From Liolophura sinensis (lineage: Eukaryota > Mollusca > Polyplacophora > Chitonida > Chitonidae): 60,000 bases of DNA. Under the pieces are notes generated by a model. The model was not told the origin of the DNA. It saw nothing but the letters and a program-made list of their open reading frames with translations, and did not search any database. Both the position numbers and the translations under genes were made by a program. The stretch covers positions 52,298,046 to 52,358,045 of the forward strand of contig NC_088302.1 of assembly GCF_032854445.1 (NCBI RefSeq), given 5' to 3'. Below, in pieces: positions 1 to 11,895 of this stretch (position 1 is the stretch's first letter; every line of letters starts with the position of its first letter).

Positions 1-425
1 GTAATAGTAAAGTTTTTCAATCACCTCTCGTCAAACAGAGCAAATACAAATACATTGCATAGTTGGCGATATTGGTATGCACTCCCTTAAAGAGCCCCTT
101 GTGCTCGCTGGAGTTATGGCTAAGTATTTTGTTAAGATAGTTACGCGGTAATTGGCGTGTTTCCCGTCTGGTTGAAGCTACACCAGTTCTGTTTACATTA
201 TCATCTCGACTTTAGATCGCTGTGCTGTTGGCCGGACCCTCTCCCGCGGGGATATAGGCCTCAACAGCTAACCTTCTCTCAGGGGAGCGCCAGCCTGCAT
301 GTGCATGCCATGTTTACGCTACGACAGCACTTGCTATCTTGGTTTACCATGGCTACTTCATTTCTGTATAACGGATGTATAGGGGATGGGAATGGATGCA
401 CGGGTAGTACGAGGAAAAAGATGGT

Positions 426-487
426 AGAAAACGAAAAAAAAAAAACACAGAACCAAACAAAACAAAACAAAAAACAAAACAAAAATA
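426..487. repeat. A-rich simple sequence next to a SINE
   Basis: A run of A with interspersed C, of the (CAAAA)n kind. Its last 13 bases (475-487, CAAAACAAAAATA) recur at 762-774 on the other side of the neighbouring SINE, so this A-rich tract was probably the insertion target. The small open frames crossing it are low-complexity artefacts. Confidence 0.8.
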
Positions 488-761
488 TTATTTATTATTT
501 ATTTATTTGATTGGTGTTTTACGCCGTACTGAAGAATATTTCACTTATACGACGGCGGCCAGCATTATGGTGGGTGGAAACCGGGCAGAGCCCGGGGGAA
601 ACCCACGACCATCCGCAGGTTGCTGGCAGGCCTTCCCACTTACGGCCGGAGAGGAAGCCAGCATGAGCTGGACTTGAACTCACAGCGACCGCATTGGTGA
701 GAGGCTCCTGGGTCATTACGCTGCGCTAGTGCGCTAACCGACTGAGCCACGGAGGCCCCTT
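488..761 (-). mobile_element. Near full-length tRNA-derived SINE, molluscan type
   Basis: Read on the minus strand, the element starts with a tRNA-like head. It has an A-box-like TGGCTCAGTCGGTTAGCGC, then a B-box-like GAGTTCAAGTCC, a long body, and an A/T-rich tail of AAATAAATAAT type. The same body recurs at 2868-3001, 54849-55110 and 57927-58053, and on the plus strand at 24240-24456, which proves it is a dispersed repeat. The 13-base direct repeat CAAAACAAAAATA flanks it (475-487 and 762-774) and looks like a target-site duplication from LINE-assisted insertion. This is the best-preserved copy here and shows both internal Pol III promoter boxes. The family assignment is from memory; I recognise the body as common in bivalve and gastropod genomes but do not commit to a family name. 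Confidence 0.85.
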
Positions 762-2867
762 CAAAACAAAAATAAATAAATAATAATAATAAATAAATAA
801 CAAGGTAAATAGAATGTGTTTATCAGATAAATTCCAATTTAATCAGATTAAAGGCAAATATATGCGCTTTTGTTATATATTATATCATCTTATGATTTTT
901 TAACGTTCTGTCTCATGACCGGTTATTTAAATGTCAAAATTCTAAATTCTGTTTCTTCCCACAAATATATAGGTTACTTGTACAATAACGGCTATTAAAG
1001 GGGGTGAAAATCCTTATTCGGTACTCATATCAAATTTTATGTATTTACCAAAAATAATTCAGATTATTGTCTGTCAGTAAACATCCAAATTGTACCCGTA
1101 CTATATTCAGAATTGAAATAATTATGAAGCTTGAAAAAGTCATAATGCAATCCGCTTTGTAAGTTGTAGGAACATGTTTGCCCGATTTTGACCCGTGAAG
1201 TTAGCGAGGTTGATAATACTCAGGGAAGGAAAGGGGCATTACAAGACAGTAAATCCATGAAAGTTATGAGTGCCTTCAAAATGGTTGACGATCGCTCTCC
1301 TCGCTTGCTCATCGGTTCTTCTTTAAAAGCTGGTTTCCGGTAGCATAGAGGAAGAGAATGGAAGGCTGGTGAGTGGTGGTTTGCTGTGGAATTGGCAGCT
1401 AGCAACAGTTCAGAGTTAGCGGAAGGCGGCCATGATTGATGACGAGGGTAAATAGTCATACATCTCTGTAACTGATACGGTGACAGCCCTACAAGAACCC
1501 AGTACTGATGCTAGAGATGGGCCTGCTGAGCCTATGCGGTCATCCGGGCCTGCACATCCAACTGCCATGAATTATTCATACGCTGTATCCAAGCGGCCTT
1601 TTTTCCCCATCATAATGGGGAGCACACAGACGCTTATACAGAAGATATCACATCAGGAAAACAACTCTTGTATTAACCAAGTTATAAAGTCTTCTCCCGC
1701 TGTGAGATTTTTCAAGCTCAAAAGTTAAAAGATCAAACAGTATATAATGGTAAAACCCGCCAGAGACAGACGAGAAAAAAAAGTTGTAAGTGCCTGTACA
1801 ATGAATTAAGATTTGCCACTCAGCTGTATTAGATTACTCCTATGTGAAGTCTATCAGGCGTGACCGGTCTGGATCGGACACGCCTCAGCTGTCATTAGAC
1901 GTCTTCAACAGGCGTTATCAAATCAAGCAGTTGTATCAATAGCACAACAATAATTGCTCTAACAGTCACAGGCACTTTATTGTCTGATCAGATTTCACTT
2001 CGGCTGGATCTCTTATCAGATTGATGTTTCAGCAGAAAAATATCTGTATATATAAAACAGGAAAAACCCAACCAACCGCAGCGGATCGGGAGGAACTGAT
2101 GACGCGGCGCAGTGGTTTTGACGCGTGGTATCCCGTTCATGTCTAACGAGTTAAAACCCGATATCCCGCTGGTTGTTTACTCCTTCTCGGTCTTGTGATA
2201 AGTAGAAATTCAGTTCCAATCCATCAAGATCTTTTTTGTACTTGTAACTTTTTCTTGTGTTTTATTTTCTCTTTAGATGTATTGAGAGAAGAACTGACGG
2301 GATACATCCAGTAACACAGTATTGTGATCAGAGTGAAAAAGATTATGTCTGCATTTTTTCCTCAATCCAGGCTAGTCACATGACGTAGAATACATTGATA
2401 AACACGTGCGTTATTCAGTTTGTTTAGAAACATATACATATCTGTATACATGTTATAGTGTCTCCATCCCTTTGTCTTCCCGTGGGCTGTGGGCATCAGA
2501 TATACACGGCAAAAACTGGGGCATATACATGTCAAAATAAAAACGGCTGTTTTACCACTCTAGTACAGATATCACATGTTTTCTGTAAGACACCAGTGAA
2601 GTGGAGAAACACCTTGGAAATCATTTATTGAAAACGATAATGATACTAAAAGATTATGTTTTTAACAAAAACGCATGCGTGTCTAGTCCCATCATATACA
2701 TACACGTTGAATATAACGCGTTTATAGATAAGATGTCAGTGTTGAAATAAATACAGCAAGGAGTTAATGCGTGTGTTTTTATAAATACATGTCATGCGTT
2801 ATTAATATTTATAGTCTAAGCGTCAGCTGCACACAAAACCTTGTTCACAGCATAATCTTATATTTAT
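762..2867. other. Non-coding unique sequence
   Basis: No supportable gene. The sequence is AT-rich and mostly unique. Around 1840-2050 is a more mixed-composition stretch with several homeodomain/SOX-like words (CAGCTGTCATTAGA near 1888 and ACAATAATTG near 1946). The open frames at 1220-1459 (minus) and 1480-1728 (plus) encode no recognisable domain and fit chance lengths. Confidence 0.6.
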
Positions 2868-3001
2868 TTATTTGATTGGTGCTGTACGCCATACTCAACA
2901 ATATTTCACTCATACCACGGCAGTCAGCATTATGGTGGGAGAAAACCAGGCCTAGCCCGGGAGAAACCCACGACCATCCGCAGGTTGCTGCAGGGCCTTA
3001 C
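2868..3001 (-). mobile_element. 5'-truncated copy of the 488-761 SINE
   Basis: This matches the tail and body of the 488-761 element, with shared words such as TTTATTTATTTGATTGGTG and CACGACCATCCGCAGGTTGC. It stops inside the body, so the tRNA-like head and Pol III boxes are missing. Such 5' truncation is usual for LINE-mobilised elements. It has a few substitutions relative to the first copy (for example GGTGCTG for GGTGTTT), so it is an older insertion. Confidence 0.85.
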
Positions 3002-4678
3002 CAGAGTAGTTCTTTTGTTTCTGTCCATATAATGATAATAATCGTATCGCTTGTAAGCAAGTTGTATATTTAAAAGCGAACTCTCTTTTTGTCATCAATA
3101 TAGGATCATCGGAATGATTACATCGCCGTACAGATTGCATGGTAGTACACCCACAATTAAACATTCGTCCTGTTCAAATTATAACGTGTAAAGATTTTAA
3201 ATTAAAATGTGTGTACAACAAAAAAAATAATAAATTTCTACGTGTGTAATGCAGAACTGTAACTCAGAAAATTATATGGGCGAATCACGGGAACTGGCAG
3301 AAGAGCATAAATTATCTCTGTATTTTAACACGGAGACGTTAGACGGTTTTTACCGACCTAAAAATGCATATGTATTATTCTAAGAGGACAGGGATGTGTA
3401 TTTGAATAGAGAGCCACCAGACAGAAGCCCGTGGGGTAGGGATAGGCCAAGGCTTGGACTGGCTTTGTCTCTGCTCCTTTCTCCTTAACTAGCAGACCGG
3501 AAGAGCATCTGCTACTGTGAATAATTCAGAAGCTTTGAATGGAGGATTATTGCCGGCTTGGGATTTCAGGGAAAGTGCCAGCTATAGTGCCGGCTGTGTA
3601 ATTAATGACAAGCAATTTGTATCCGAGTTTTCACAGAAACTAGATAGGGCGACGAGGAGTGTGCTTTATATGATATGCAGGGTAGAGGTACATGGCCTAA
3701 GGATCGAGCAGGAATGGGTGTGGTCAAGTTACTCTGGCAACCAGGGACGGAAATGAGGGTGAAGCATATAGTGCTCTTAATTCGGTGTGGGGATAATGTG
3801 GCAAACGTATTTGTTAATTAATTTAACACTAAGAAACAACTTTTGAATTGGAAATGTTAACCAGTAATGTTTAAGGCCTTGCTATGCACATTCTTTCTAA
3901 TGTCGTTTTCGTCCCATATTTCAGAGCTTGTATCCGTGCGATTGCTTGTCTCAGAAAACAACCTATCGCTTTATGAGTGTTACCTGTAAAGTTTCTTTGC
4001 TGTTATATTAGTGTCAAATTTTTAATGCATGCAAGCGATATCATGATCAAAACAGTGACCAATGCTCTGTTTGTGACACAAATAGGTAGATACATCCTCA
4101 ACTTTAGGAGGCGTTCCCCTTGTGATCTCCGGTGGTTGCTTTGATTGACAGCTGTCACTTTCCTCAGATCACATTTGCAGGACATTCCACTCACGCACAG
4201 TGTTCATATCCCTCACCGACCCGTGATGGCAGGTGGCAGATCACGTCCTCGAGGGTCATTGTGACAGATACAGATCTCTCCAGTGGGCGTTAACCCGTAA
4301 TGTACATTAGTCCTAGGGTTAGAGGTCAGTGTTCACGCGACTACACATGGGTTAAAGGTCGCCAAGCTGGAATCTGGAGAGTCAGGATTTAATTTCCACA
4401 ATATGCGAACTGAATTAACACATGCAGTCTGATGCATTCATTAACCAAATGTGAAGGTACTGGAGTCTATATTTCTTTTCTTTCTACAGTCCTCAACAAA
4501 CTTAACTTGAGTCAGTCAGGAGCTACTCGTAATGCCATATGACACAGATGGTTAAATGACTTGATAAATAAACAAATTCTGCCACTGTACTTTATAATTC
4601 TAAATATAAAACCATTAATTTGGACCACTCAGCTTTTTTATTTATAAGCATCTGATCGTGACGGGCATAGATCTGTGT
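3002..4678. other. Non-coding unique sequence with a candidate regulatory core
   Basis: No gene supported. The small frame 3517-3756 has no recognisable domain. The 4080-4280 part is less AT-rich than its surroundings and contains the homeodomain-type composite annotated at 4142-4157. Confidence 0.5.
4142..4157 (+). promoter_or_regulatory. Candidate PBX-MEIS/TGIF composite site
   Basis: TGATTGACAG (4142-4151) equals the published PBX plus MEIS/PREP composite consensus. It overlaps a perfect 12-base palindrome, TGACAGCTGTCA (4146-4157), the head-to-head form bound by TGIF/MEIS-class TALE homeodomains. The palindrome core CAGCTG is also an E-box. Function is inferred from the motif only; I cannot see conservation. 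Confidence 0.35.
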
Positions 4679-6107
4679 ATGGAGCTATCTGGTTCAGGCG
4701 TGCAAATTTATCCATGGAGCTATATGGTTCAGACCTGTAGATTTATCCAGGGAGCTGTCTGGTTTAGACGTGTAGACTGATCCAAATAGCTTTATGGTTC
4801 AGACATGTAGATTTGCTCAAGGGGCTATCTGGTTCAAGCGTGTAGATTTTTCCAAGGAGATATCTGGTTCAGACGTGTAAATTTATCAAAGGATATATCT
4901 GGTGTAGACGTGTAGACCGATCCAAATAGCTTTCTGGTTCAGACATGTAGATTTACTCAAATTAAGGAGCTATCTGGTTCAGGCGTGTAGATTTGTCCAA
5001 GGAGATATCTGGTTCAGACGTGTACATTTATCCAAGGAGATATCTGGTACAGACGTGTAGACTGCTCCAAATAGCTTTCTGGTTCAGACATGTAGATTTA
5101 CTCAAGGAGCTATCTGGTTCAGGCGTGTAGATTTGTCCAAGGAGATATCTGGTTCAGACGTGTAGATTTACTCAAATTAAGGAGCTATCTGGTTCAGGCG
5201 TGTAGATTTACCCACGAAGCTATCTGGTTCAGGCGTGTAGATTTACCCACGAAGCTATCTGGTTCAGGCGTGTAGATTTACCCACGAAGCTATCTGGTTC
5301 AGTCGTGTAGATTTACCCACGAAGCTATCTGGTTCAGTCGTGTAGATTAATCCACGAAGCTATCTGGTTCAGGCGTGTTGATTTACCCACGAAGCTATCT
5401 GGTTCAGTCGTGTAGATTTACCCACGAAGCTATCTGGTTCAATCGTGTAGATTTACCCACGAAGCTATCTGGTTCAGTCGTGTAGATTAATCCACGAAGC
5501 TATCTGCTTCAGGCGTGTAGATTTACCCACGAAGCTATCTGGTTCAGTCGTGTACATTTACCCACGAAGCTATCTGGTTCAGTCGTGTAGATTAATCCAC
5601 GAAGCTATCTGCTTCAGGCGTGTAGATTTACCCACGAAGCTATCTGGTTTAGTCGTGTAGATTTACCCACGAAGCTATCTGGTTCAGTCGTGTACATTTA
5701 CCCACGAAGCTATCTGGTTCAGTCGTGTACATTTACCCACGAATCTATCTGGTTCAGGCGTGTAGATTTTCCCAAGAAGCTATCTGGTTCAGTCGTGTAG
5801 ATTTACCCACGAAGCTATCTGGTTCAGTCGTGTAGATTTACCCACGAAACTATCTGGTTCAGTCGTGTAGATTTACCCACGAAGCTATCTGGTTCAGTCG
5901 TGTAGATTAATCCAAGGAGATATCTCGTACAGAGATGTAGACTTAACCAAGGAGCTACCTCGTACAGAGATGTAGACTTAACCAAGGAGCTATCTCGTAC
6001 AGAGATGTAGACTTAATCAAGGAGCTATCTCGTACAGATATGTAGACTTAACCAAGGAGCTATCTCGTACAGAGATGTAGACTAAACCACGGAGATATCT
6101 GGTTCAG
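4679..6107. repeat. Minisatellite, 35 bp unit, about 41 copies
   Basis: The repeat core is GAAGCTATCTGGTTCAG followed by (G/T)CGTGTAGATTTACCCAC. Spacing measured from the sequence is 35 bases (for example ACCCAC at 5245 and 5280). The array has three zones. The left zone (about 4679-5200) is diverged and has a higher-order period near 140 bp: CCAAATAGC occurs at 4782, 4922 and 5067, the last step enlarged by a 5-base ATTAA insertion. The middle zone (about 5200-5900) is highly homogeneous, with a local 105 bp period (CTGCTTC variants at 5506 and 5611). The right zone (about 5910-6100) uses a different subtype (TCTCGTACAGAGATGTAGAC). As 35 is not a multiple of 3, no long frame stays open. Confidence 0.97.
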
Positions 6108-6401
6108 ACGGTTAGATTCGTATGGTTGAGACGGATAGATTCGTCCACGGAGCTTTACGTATGGTTTAGACGGGTAGGTTCGTCTACAGACTTTACGCAT
6201 GATTGAGACTGATAGGTTCGTCCACGGAGTTCTACGCATCGTTCAGGCGGGTAGATTCGTCCACGAAGTTTTACCCATGATTGAGACGGGTAGATTCTTC
6301 TTCGGAGTTTTACGCATAGTTCAGACGGGTAGATTCGTCAACGGAGTTTTACGCATTGGTGAGACGGGTAGATTCGTCCACACAGTTTTACGCATCGTTG
6401 T
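6108..6401. repeat. Minisatellite, 39 bp unit, derived from the adjacent array
   Basis: About seven units with the core GTAGATTCGTCCACGGAG then TTTTACGCAT; GTAGATT recurs at 6251 and 6290, giving a 39-base period. The GTAGATT and CCACGGAG words are shared with the 35 bp array immediately to the left, so this is probably a lengthened descendant of it. Because 39 is divisible by 3, a frame at 6199-6438 stays open and gives a 13-residue repeat (containing GRFVHGVLRI-like blocks). I treat that frame as a by-product, not a gene. Confidence 0.95.
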
Positions 6402-9400
6402 CTTCATATGTCTGCATGAAGAAAGGGGTGGGGGGTGAGAAATCCTTGAGAAATGACAGTACCTCATCAGCGATCGTGATAAAGCTCGATCATGACGTTA
6501 CATATCTACATGTCTATGCCACGGATCATATGTATTTGTCCCACAAACGCCCCAGTAGGTGTATAGGCAGTGCAAAATACATCTAGCCTATAATATTATT
6601 CTTTTGTTTCATATATTCTTCACCCATTCTATGATTTGTTTTAATCAGGGCATCATCTGAAGAAAGAACTGAGAAAAACACAAAAATCGCTGTAGTAGCT
6701 TTTCTTGTAGCAATTAACGTGCATACGTCGTTTGCGTGAGAATCCGTCATAAAGTTTGCATGCAAATGCCTAATTCTAATCATGAAGAGAATGTGCGAAA
6801 ACACTCACCTTCATTATGCTTGATGGCAGAATTCAATCCACCCGAGGCAGACAATTAATCGCTCGGTTCTGTCTTTTTGTTTCTAATTGGTATGACGAGT
6901 TGGAAGATTTTTTGTTGAGAAGATGGCTGAAGTATAAACTTAAGCAAGACACTCACTTCACACACAAGTGGAGAGTTATGTTATAACACCTGTGGTTCTT
7001 TGGGGCAGTTTTGTGTGCCTTTATAGCAAACTTTCATTTCCAAGGCTGTGAGATCAAATCATCTTCTTCTCGAATTTGTTTTTGTCTGAGTAGCGCTTTC
7101 CCACTAGCGCTGGCATGGTATGTATATCAGGCCACTTTCCCTATATATTTATTTAACCTATATGGAAGGAACAACCATTAGCTTGTACACAACCTTAGTA
7201 AATGCAGATATTTATATGACGAATACGTTCGCTAAATTGTAAACCATTATACACCATCACACTTGCATGTAATCCCGTCAGAAAAATAATTACAAATTTG
7301 GTAAATTACCCACACAATGAAAAAAAAATCTTTCAAAATGCTAGGCGTATACAGGTCTAGCTAGTCATACGGAACTCTCCAGATTTGTCAGTACAGCTAC
7401 TCGGCTTGCTGTAATTTTCTCTCTCATTTGTGTCTAAGGTTGTAAAATTCTGTTATGAACTATTTATGAGAATTTTAGATATGTTTATATGTTTGCATGT
7501 ATTGTTAAGTCACTTTTGTGCGATATTTGTTAAATATTCATAGTCCATTTGTCACGTTACTATTATAGTGGTCTCAGAAATGCATATGATAACTAGTTAT
7601 CTTCAGGGTTTCATAAGCAGATTACATCTTGCTATTTCAAAGTTAAATTTAGACACAAAACAATCGGGAAAAAAAATAATATTTCTGGACATTTCTCAGC
7701 CCTCGGCTAATCTTTTTTAAAAACCCATGCCTGTATATCGTGTCTGATGACGAAAAAACACATAGGCCGGCTAACAGTTCTCTACCCTGAGCAAAACAGT
7801 TTTCACGAAGCCTCGTATTAGCTCCGCTGAACTCTCGCTGAAAGCTCCGTATCCTCCATTAGCCTAAGTGACAGTTTTGTTTGCTTTGATGAGTTGACAG
7901 GTTGAAAAGCGAGTCGCGGCGCCTGCTAACATGAGGGAAGGGGCAGATTAAAAACGAAATTAAGGAAGAGAACTCAGCGTACAGCCCCTCACGGAGCCCC
8001 GGGAAGACGAGCGCTGGGGAGGTTGTAACTGCATCGTGCATAGTTCTGCTTGAGTGACTGTGAAACACGCTCAAAGTTTGAATGCTCTGGCCAAAGCCAC
8101 CACCAGCACTCATCATTTACTGTCTCTTCCAACTAATCTGTCACCCTGATACACACTGAAATGGCGGCTTCTATAAACAGAGGTCACGTTGGGGCGACCT
8201 TTCTCTCTGCCCGTAGCCTGTCTCTCAATTATCAGGCCAACCTGCAGGTTTCTATGAGCAGGAGCTGAAAACTGCAGTCTGTGAATTTGTGACGCATATT
8301 ACAGATGATTATGTCAGTTTGACGAGGCCATCACCTGGCGTCCCCGGGATTTGTACACGTTAATTATCCACAGAAATCGCGAATTAAAATGGAAATGAGA
8401 TGAACGTTTTCTCCCTATTAATTATTAGATTCGCTAAAAGATACTATACCGTGACCAGGTACGATAGAGTACAGATGTAAATGCAGCGCCTAGAGGCTTA
8501 CACGATCGCTATCAGTTTGCCCGTGTCTAAGACGAAAAAGCTCTTTACTTAAATGCAAATCAGTGTAATCAAGTTGATAGAGTGGAAATTAATAGTGATT
8601 AAGTCCGGCATGTGTACATCGTGTTTCACATCTCGGAAGACCGTAACAAAGCCTGGCTTTTGTCTGCACTGCACATATACATGTACGCTTGCAACATGTT
8701 CACGCACGAGGTCATTTCGCATATTTCATCGTATACATATAACACATTGTTAATATGAAGCCACTTATTGTCATCACGTAGCTATAAAACAGCCTGTTTA
8801 TACCTCCTTCCTGTCACAATTCACTCTCATCTCCATGACTACTGAAACCCCTCGGGGATCCCCAGTCATTCCATGTCTGAAAGTCAGTTATAACAAATGG
8901 TACAGGTGTAACCTGTGCTGTAGCCGTATATTATATAAACAGCACTTGTCTATATGAGCCCTCTCTGTAACCACCATTCCCCTGTGCATTCTCAACACAA
9001 ACACTGAATTATATGTATACACGGGATCACCAGGCCTTAATTCAAGTCGACCGACTAACACATGTCTCAATTTAAATAGGAAAGTGGACGGCTGATAAAG
9101 CCGGTTAAGGTCAGGGGACCAGGAGCCGCGAGACGACCCTCTTCCTGTCGGCCCCAAGGGGGCTATGATGGGGTTTCACAAACTATGCTCTCCCTCCTCC
9201 ACTCTGACCGCCCATTGGCCCTGCCAAACCCTCGCTGTCACCCGGCACCAACCATTTGCCGATTATTCCAGTCTGCTTAGTGTTCTGATGACTTGCTCGA
9301 CAGAGGCAGAACTGACAATTATCTAATTAAATCCTCTGATTTGCCGCGAGAGACGATTCTGAAGAGCATGCACATGTCCTGGTCCAGATTTGCTTGCACA

Positions 9401-9571
9401 CTTTACTCCATGAACGCACTACATATAAATTTGTATTACTTTATCAGCACTAAGCCAGGGCAAGTTTATCCTATCAGAATGTCCCCAAACTCCTCTTATT
9501 CCACGTATAAATTGTTTATCTCCTATGATAACGCTGGAGTGTTATATTATGTGTATGAACTAGTGCATTTA
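6402..9571. other. Non-coding unique sequence
   Basis: No gene supported. Notable only are a 12-base palindrome TTTGCATGCAAA at 6755-6766, and a more GC-balanced stretch around 7790-8350 with little obvious repeat content, the kind of sequence that could hold conserved non-coding elements. Open frames here (for example 8888-9157 minus and 9293-9583 plus) show no family signature. Confidence 0.55.
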
Positions 9572-10018
9572 ACCGAGGATTGACTGTATACACTATAGAA
9601 CTGAGGATTGACTGCACACAGTTTAAAACTCAGGATTGACTGCACACACTATAAAACTGAGGATTGACTGCATACACTATAGAACTGAGGATTGACTGCA
9701 TACACTATAGAACTGAGGATTGACTGTATACAGTATATTACTCAGGACTGACTGTATTGACTGCATACACTACAGAACTGAGGACTGACTGCATACACTA
9801 TGGAACTGAGGACTGACTGTATACAGTATAAAGCTCAGGATTGACTGTATACACTATAGGACTGAGGATTGACTGTATACACTATAGAACTGTATACAGT
9901 ATAAAAGCTGAGTATTGACTATATAGTATAGAACTGAGGATTGACTATATACAGTATAGAATTGAGGATGGACTATATACAGCATAAAAATGAGTATTGA
10001 CTATATACAGTGTAAATG
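9572..10018. repeat. Minisatellite, 28 bp unit, about 15 copies
   Basis: The unit is of the form GAGGATTGACTGCATACA followed by CTATAGAACT. GGATTGACTG starts at 9661 and again at 9689, giving 28 bases. Units alternate between TATACACTATA and TATACAGTATA variants, which are near-palindromic. Copies degrade and shorten towards 10000. Confidence 0.95.
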
Positions 10019-11645
10019 TATGCATATATAATTATAATAAATCCTGCACATATTTCCACATGCGGAGGAATCGAACATGTGGAGCAGATGGTGTGGATTT
10101 GCTGTGAACGTGGTCTCGTGAATTGTATATACATCAGTGCAATGCTATAAGTATATTCCAAATGAAATATACACGTCTACTCGCACAAGAGCGTATCCAG
10201 CTGTTACGTGCTAAAATCACAATGAAATTAAACTGTGGATTTTCGTGCCTGAATGTTATCCATTTATTTTAGAGTTTATGTGACAATGATGGCGGCTATA
10301 CTGACTTACGTGTATTGGTCGTGTAGGCCTGAATATCTTTCTGGTCAAAACGTGCTAATGCTTATTTCGTTTAAAACGAGTGGTTTCTTTTCGCATGAAT
10401 GTACAAAGTAGTATTTGGTGTCATTTAACATGGTTTTCTAAACGGCATCCAAGATACTCTTATGCCATTGTTAATTCCAGATATACATGTCATGACTGTC
10501 ATATAGTTGTTCTATCTCCAGTGTTATAACCTCTATGTATGTGTGTGCTTGGATTTTACGTCGTACATAACAATTGTTCACTAATTTGACGACGAGGAGT
10601 CCTTAGAGTGTGTGTACAAATACTGTGTCTTCATGTGGTAGGGCGAGGCTATGCGCCCGAAGTGCTGTCACGACAGAATACAATCCGTGTATAAACTGCA
10701 TAACAAGGTTTGTACATTCACGTTATGTATCTTTAGCCTATATGTGTATAATGTTTATGTTCATTGGTAAGTTCAGTACATGTGTAATCGTTTGGCTGTG
10801 TTTAATCCTACCGACAAAAATAAAGAATTAAATTAAATCTGTACATATACGCCATACATACACCCCCTTATGATTGTATAATCTCACGGCGACGAAGTCA
10901 CGAAGGTGTAAAGAGATTATAGAGTGGCATGATTAACACACCATCTCTTTTTCACACACTCTTTCCACCATTAAGTTGTGAACACTCCTCCTGATTACAG
11001 CACAGAACGTTGTACAGCTGTACTCCCCAAATGAGCCCCGCGCTTGACGGCCTGTGTTGTTTGATCACAAAGACGTGCACAGGCTGAGATCACAAGAACG
11101 CTACTCCCGATTCGCTCTCGGCAGCTAGAGAATTGAGGGCCTGAGGGCGAAGTTATTAGTAATCTCATCAGCATCAGCTTGAGGGGCTCCTAAAGGGACT
11201 TTGTTTGGTTTAGTTCGCTTTCTCACGCAGCGCAATGTTGTAAAACATATAACCAGAGTGCTTTATGTCTCATTCCATGACAAAACTACGTAAAATACTA
11301 CAGCACCTTTCACCTATAACTCAAGTTGTAAAAAGCCAAATGTGAGAAGATTGGCCTATATAGGGCATCGTGTTAGAATCTCATCAGTAGTGCATGTGCA
11401 TTACTGTTAACGTCCGTGATGTCGTTGGGACTTGCCTTTCTTAACCACTCAGTGGCCTACACTAATTTGCCGCCTGTAATTACGTCTGTGTTCAGGCTGG
11501 TACTGACCCAGCCTATATAGCCTCCCAGTGTGATTGTGTCCTTACAGACCCGGTAAACATGGCTTGTTACTATGTGTACCATCATCATCACGTCATTTTG
11601 ATAATTGTCTACAAACAACCGATACAGACCCGATTCTTCCAGTGG

Positions 11646-11702
11646 GACACACACACACACTCGTACTCACACACACAGATATATATATATATATATATAT
11701 AC
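11646..11702. repeat. Compound (AC)n / (AT)n microsatellite
   Basis: Two short AC tracts separated by a TCGTACT interruption are followed directly by about 11 AT units ending near 11702. Confidence 0.95.
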
Positions 11703-11847
11703 AGCATGTAGGGTCCCTCGTCTATGTGTTTAGTGTACATTTTATAAGCTCAAAACAAATGCGAGCAACACTACCTGTACCTTCGGCATATATATGTCCT
11801 ACTGGACAAATCGCGATTGGGTTGGGTTAGGTAGGGTGTTGAAAGGG

Positions 11848-11895
11848 AGTGAGTGGTGGTGGTGGGTGGTGGTGGGTGGGGGGGGGGGGGGGAGG
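11848..11895 (+). repeat. G-rich tract with G-quadruplex potential
   Basis: GGTGGTGGGT-type triplets run into about 15 consecutive G residues (roughly 11878-11892). There are more than four G-runs with one-base loops, so G-quadruplex formation on the plus strand is plausible. Length in the assembly may be unreliable because of the homopolymer. Confidence 0.75.

Noticed and set aside
4679-5940. CRISPR array (regular 35 bp repeats)
   Set aside because: Units are directly adjacent with no unique spacers, and the genome is clearly eukaryotic.
6199-6438. 13-residue repeat protein frame
   Set aside because: It follows from the 39 bp period (divisible by 3). The flanks carry no start context or domain, and the neighbouring 35 bp units close all frames.
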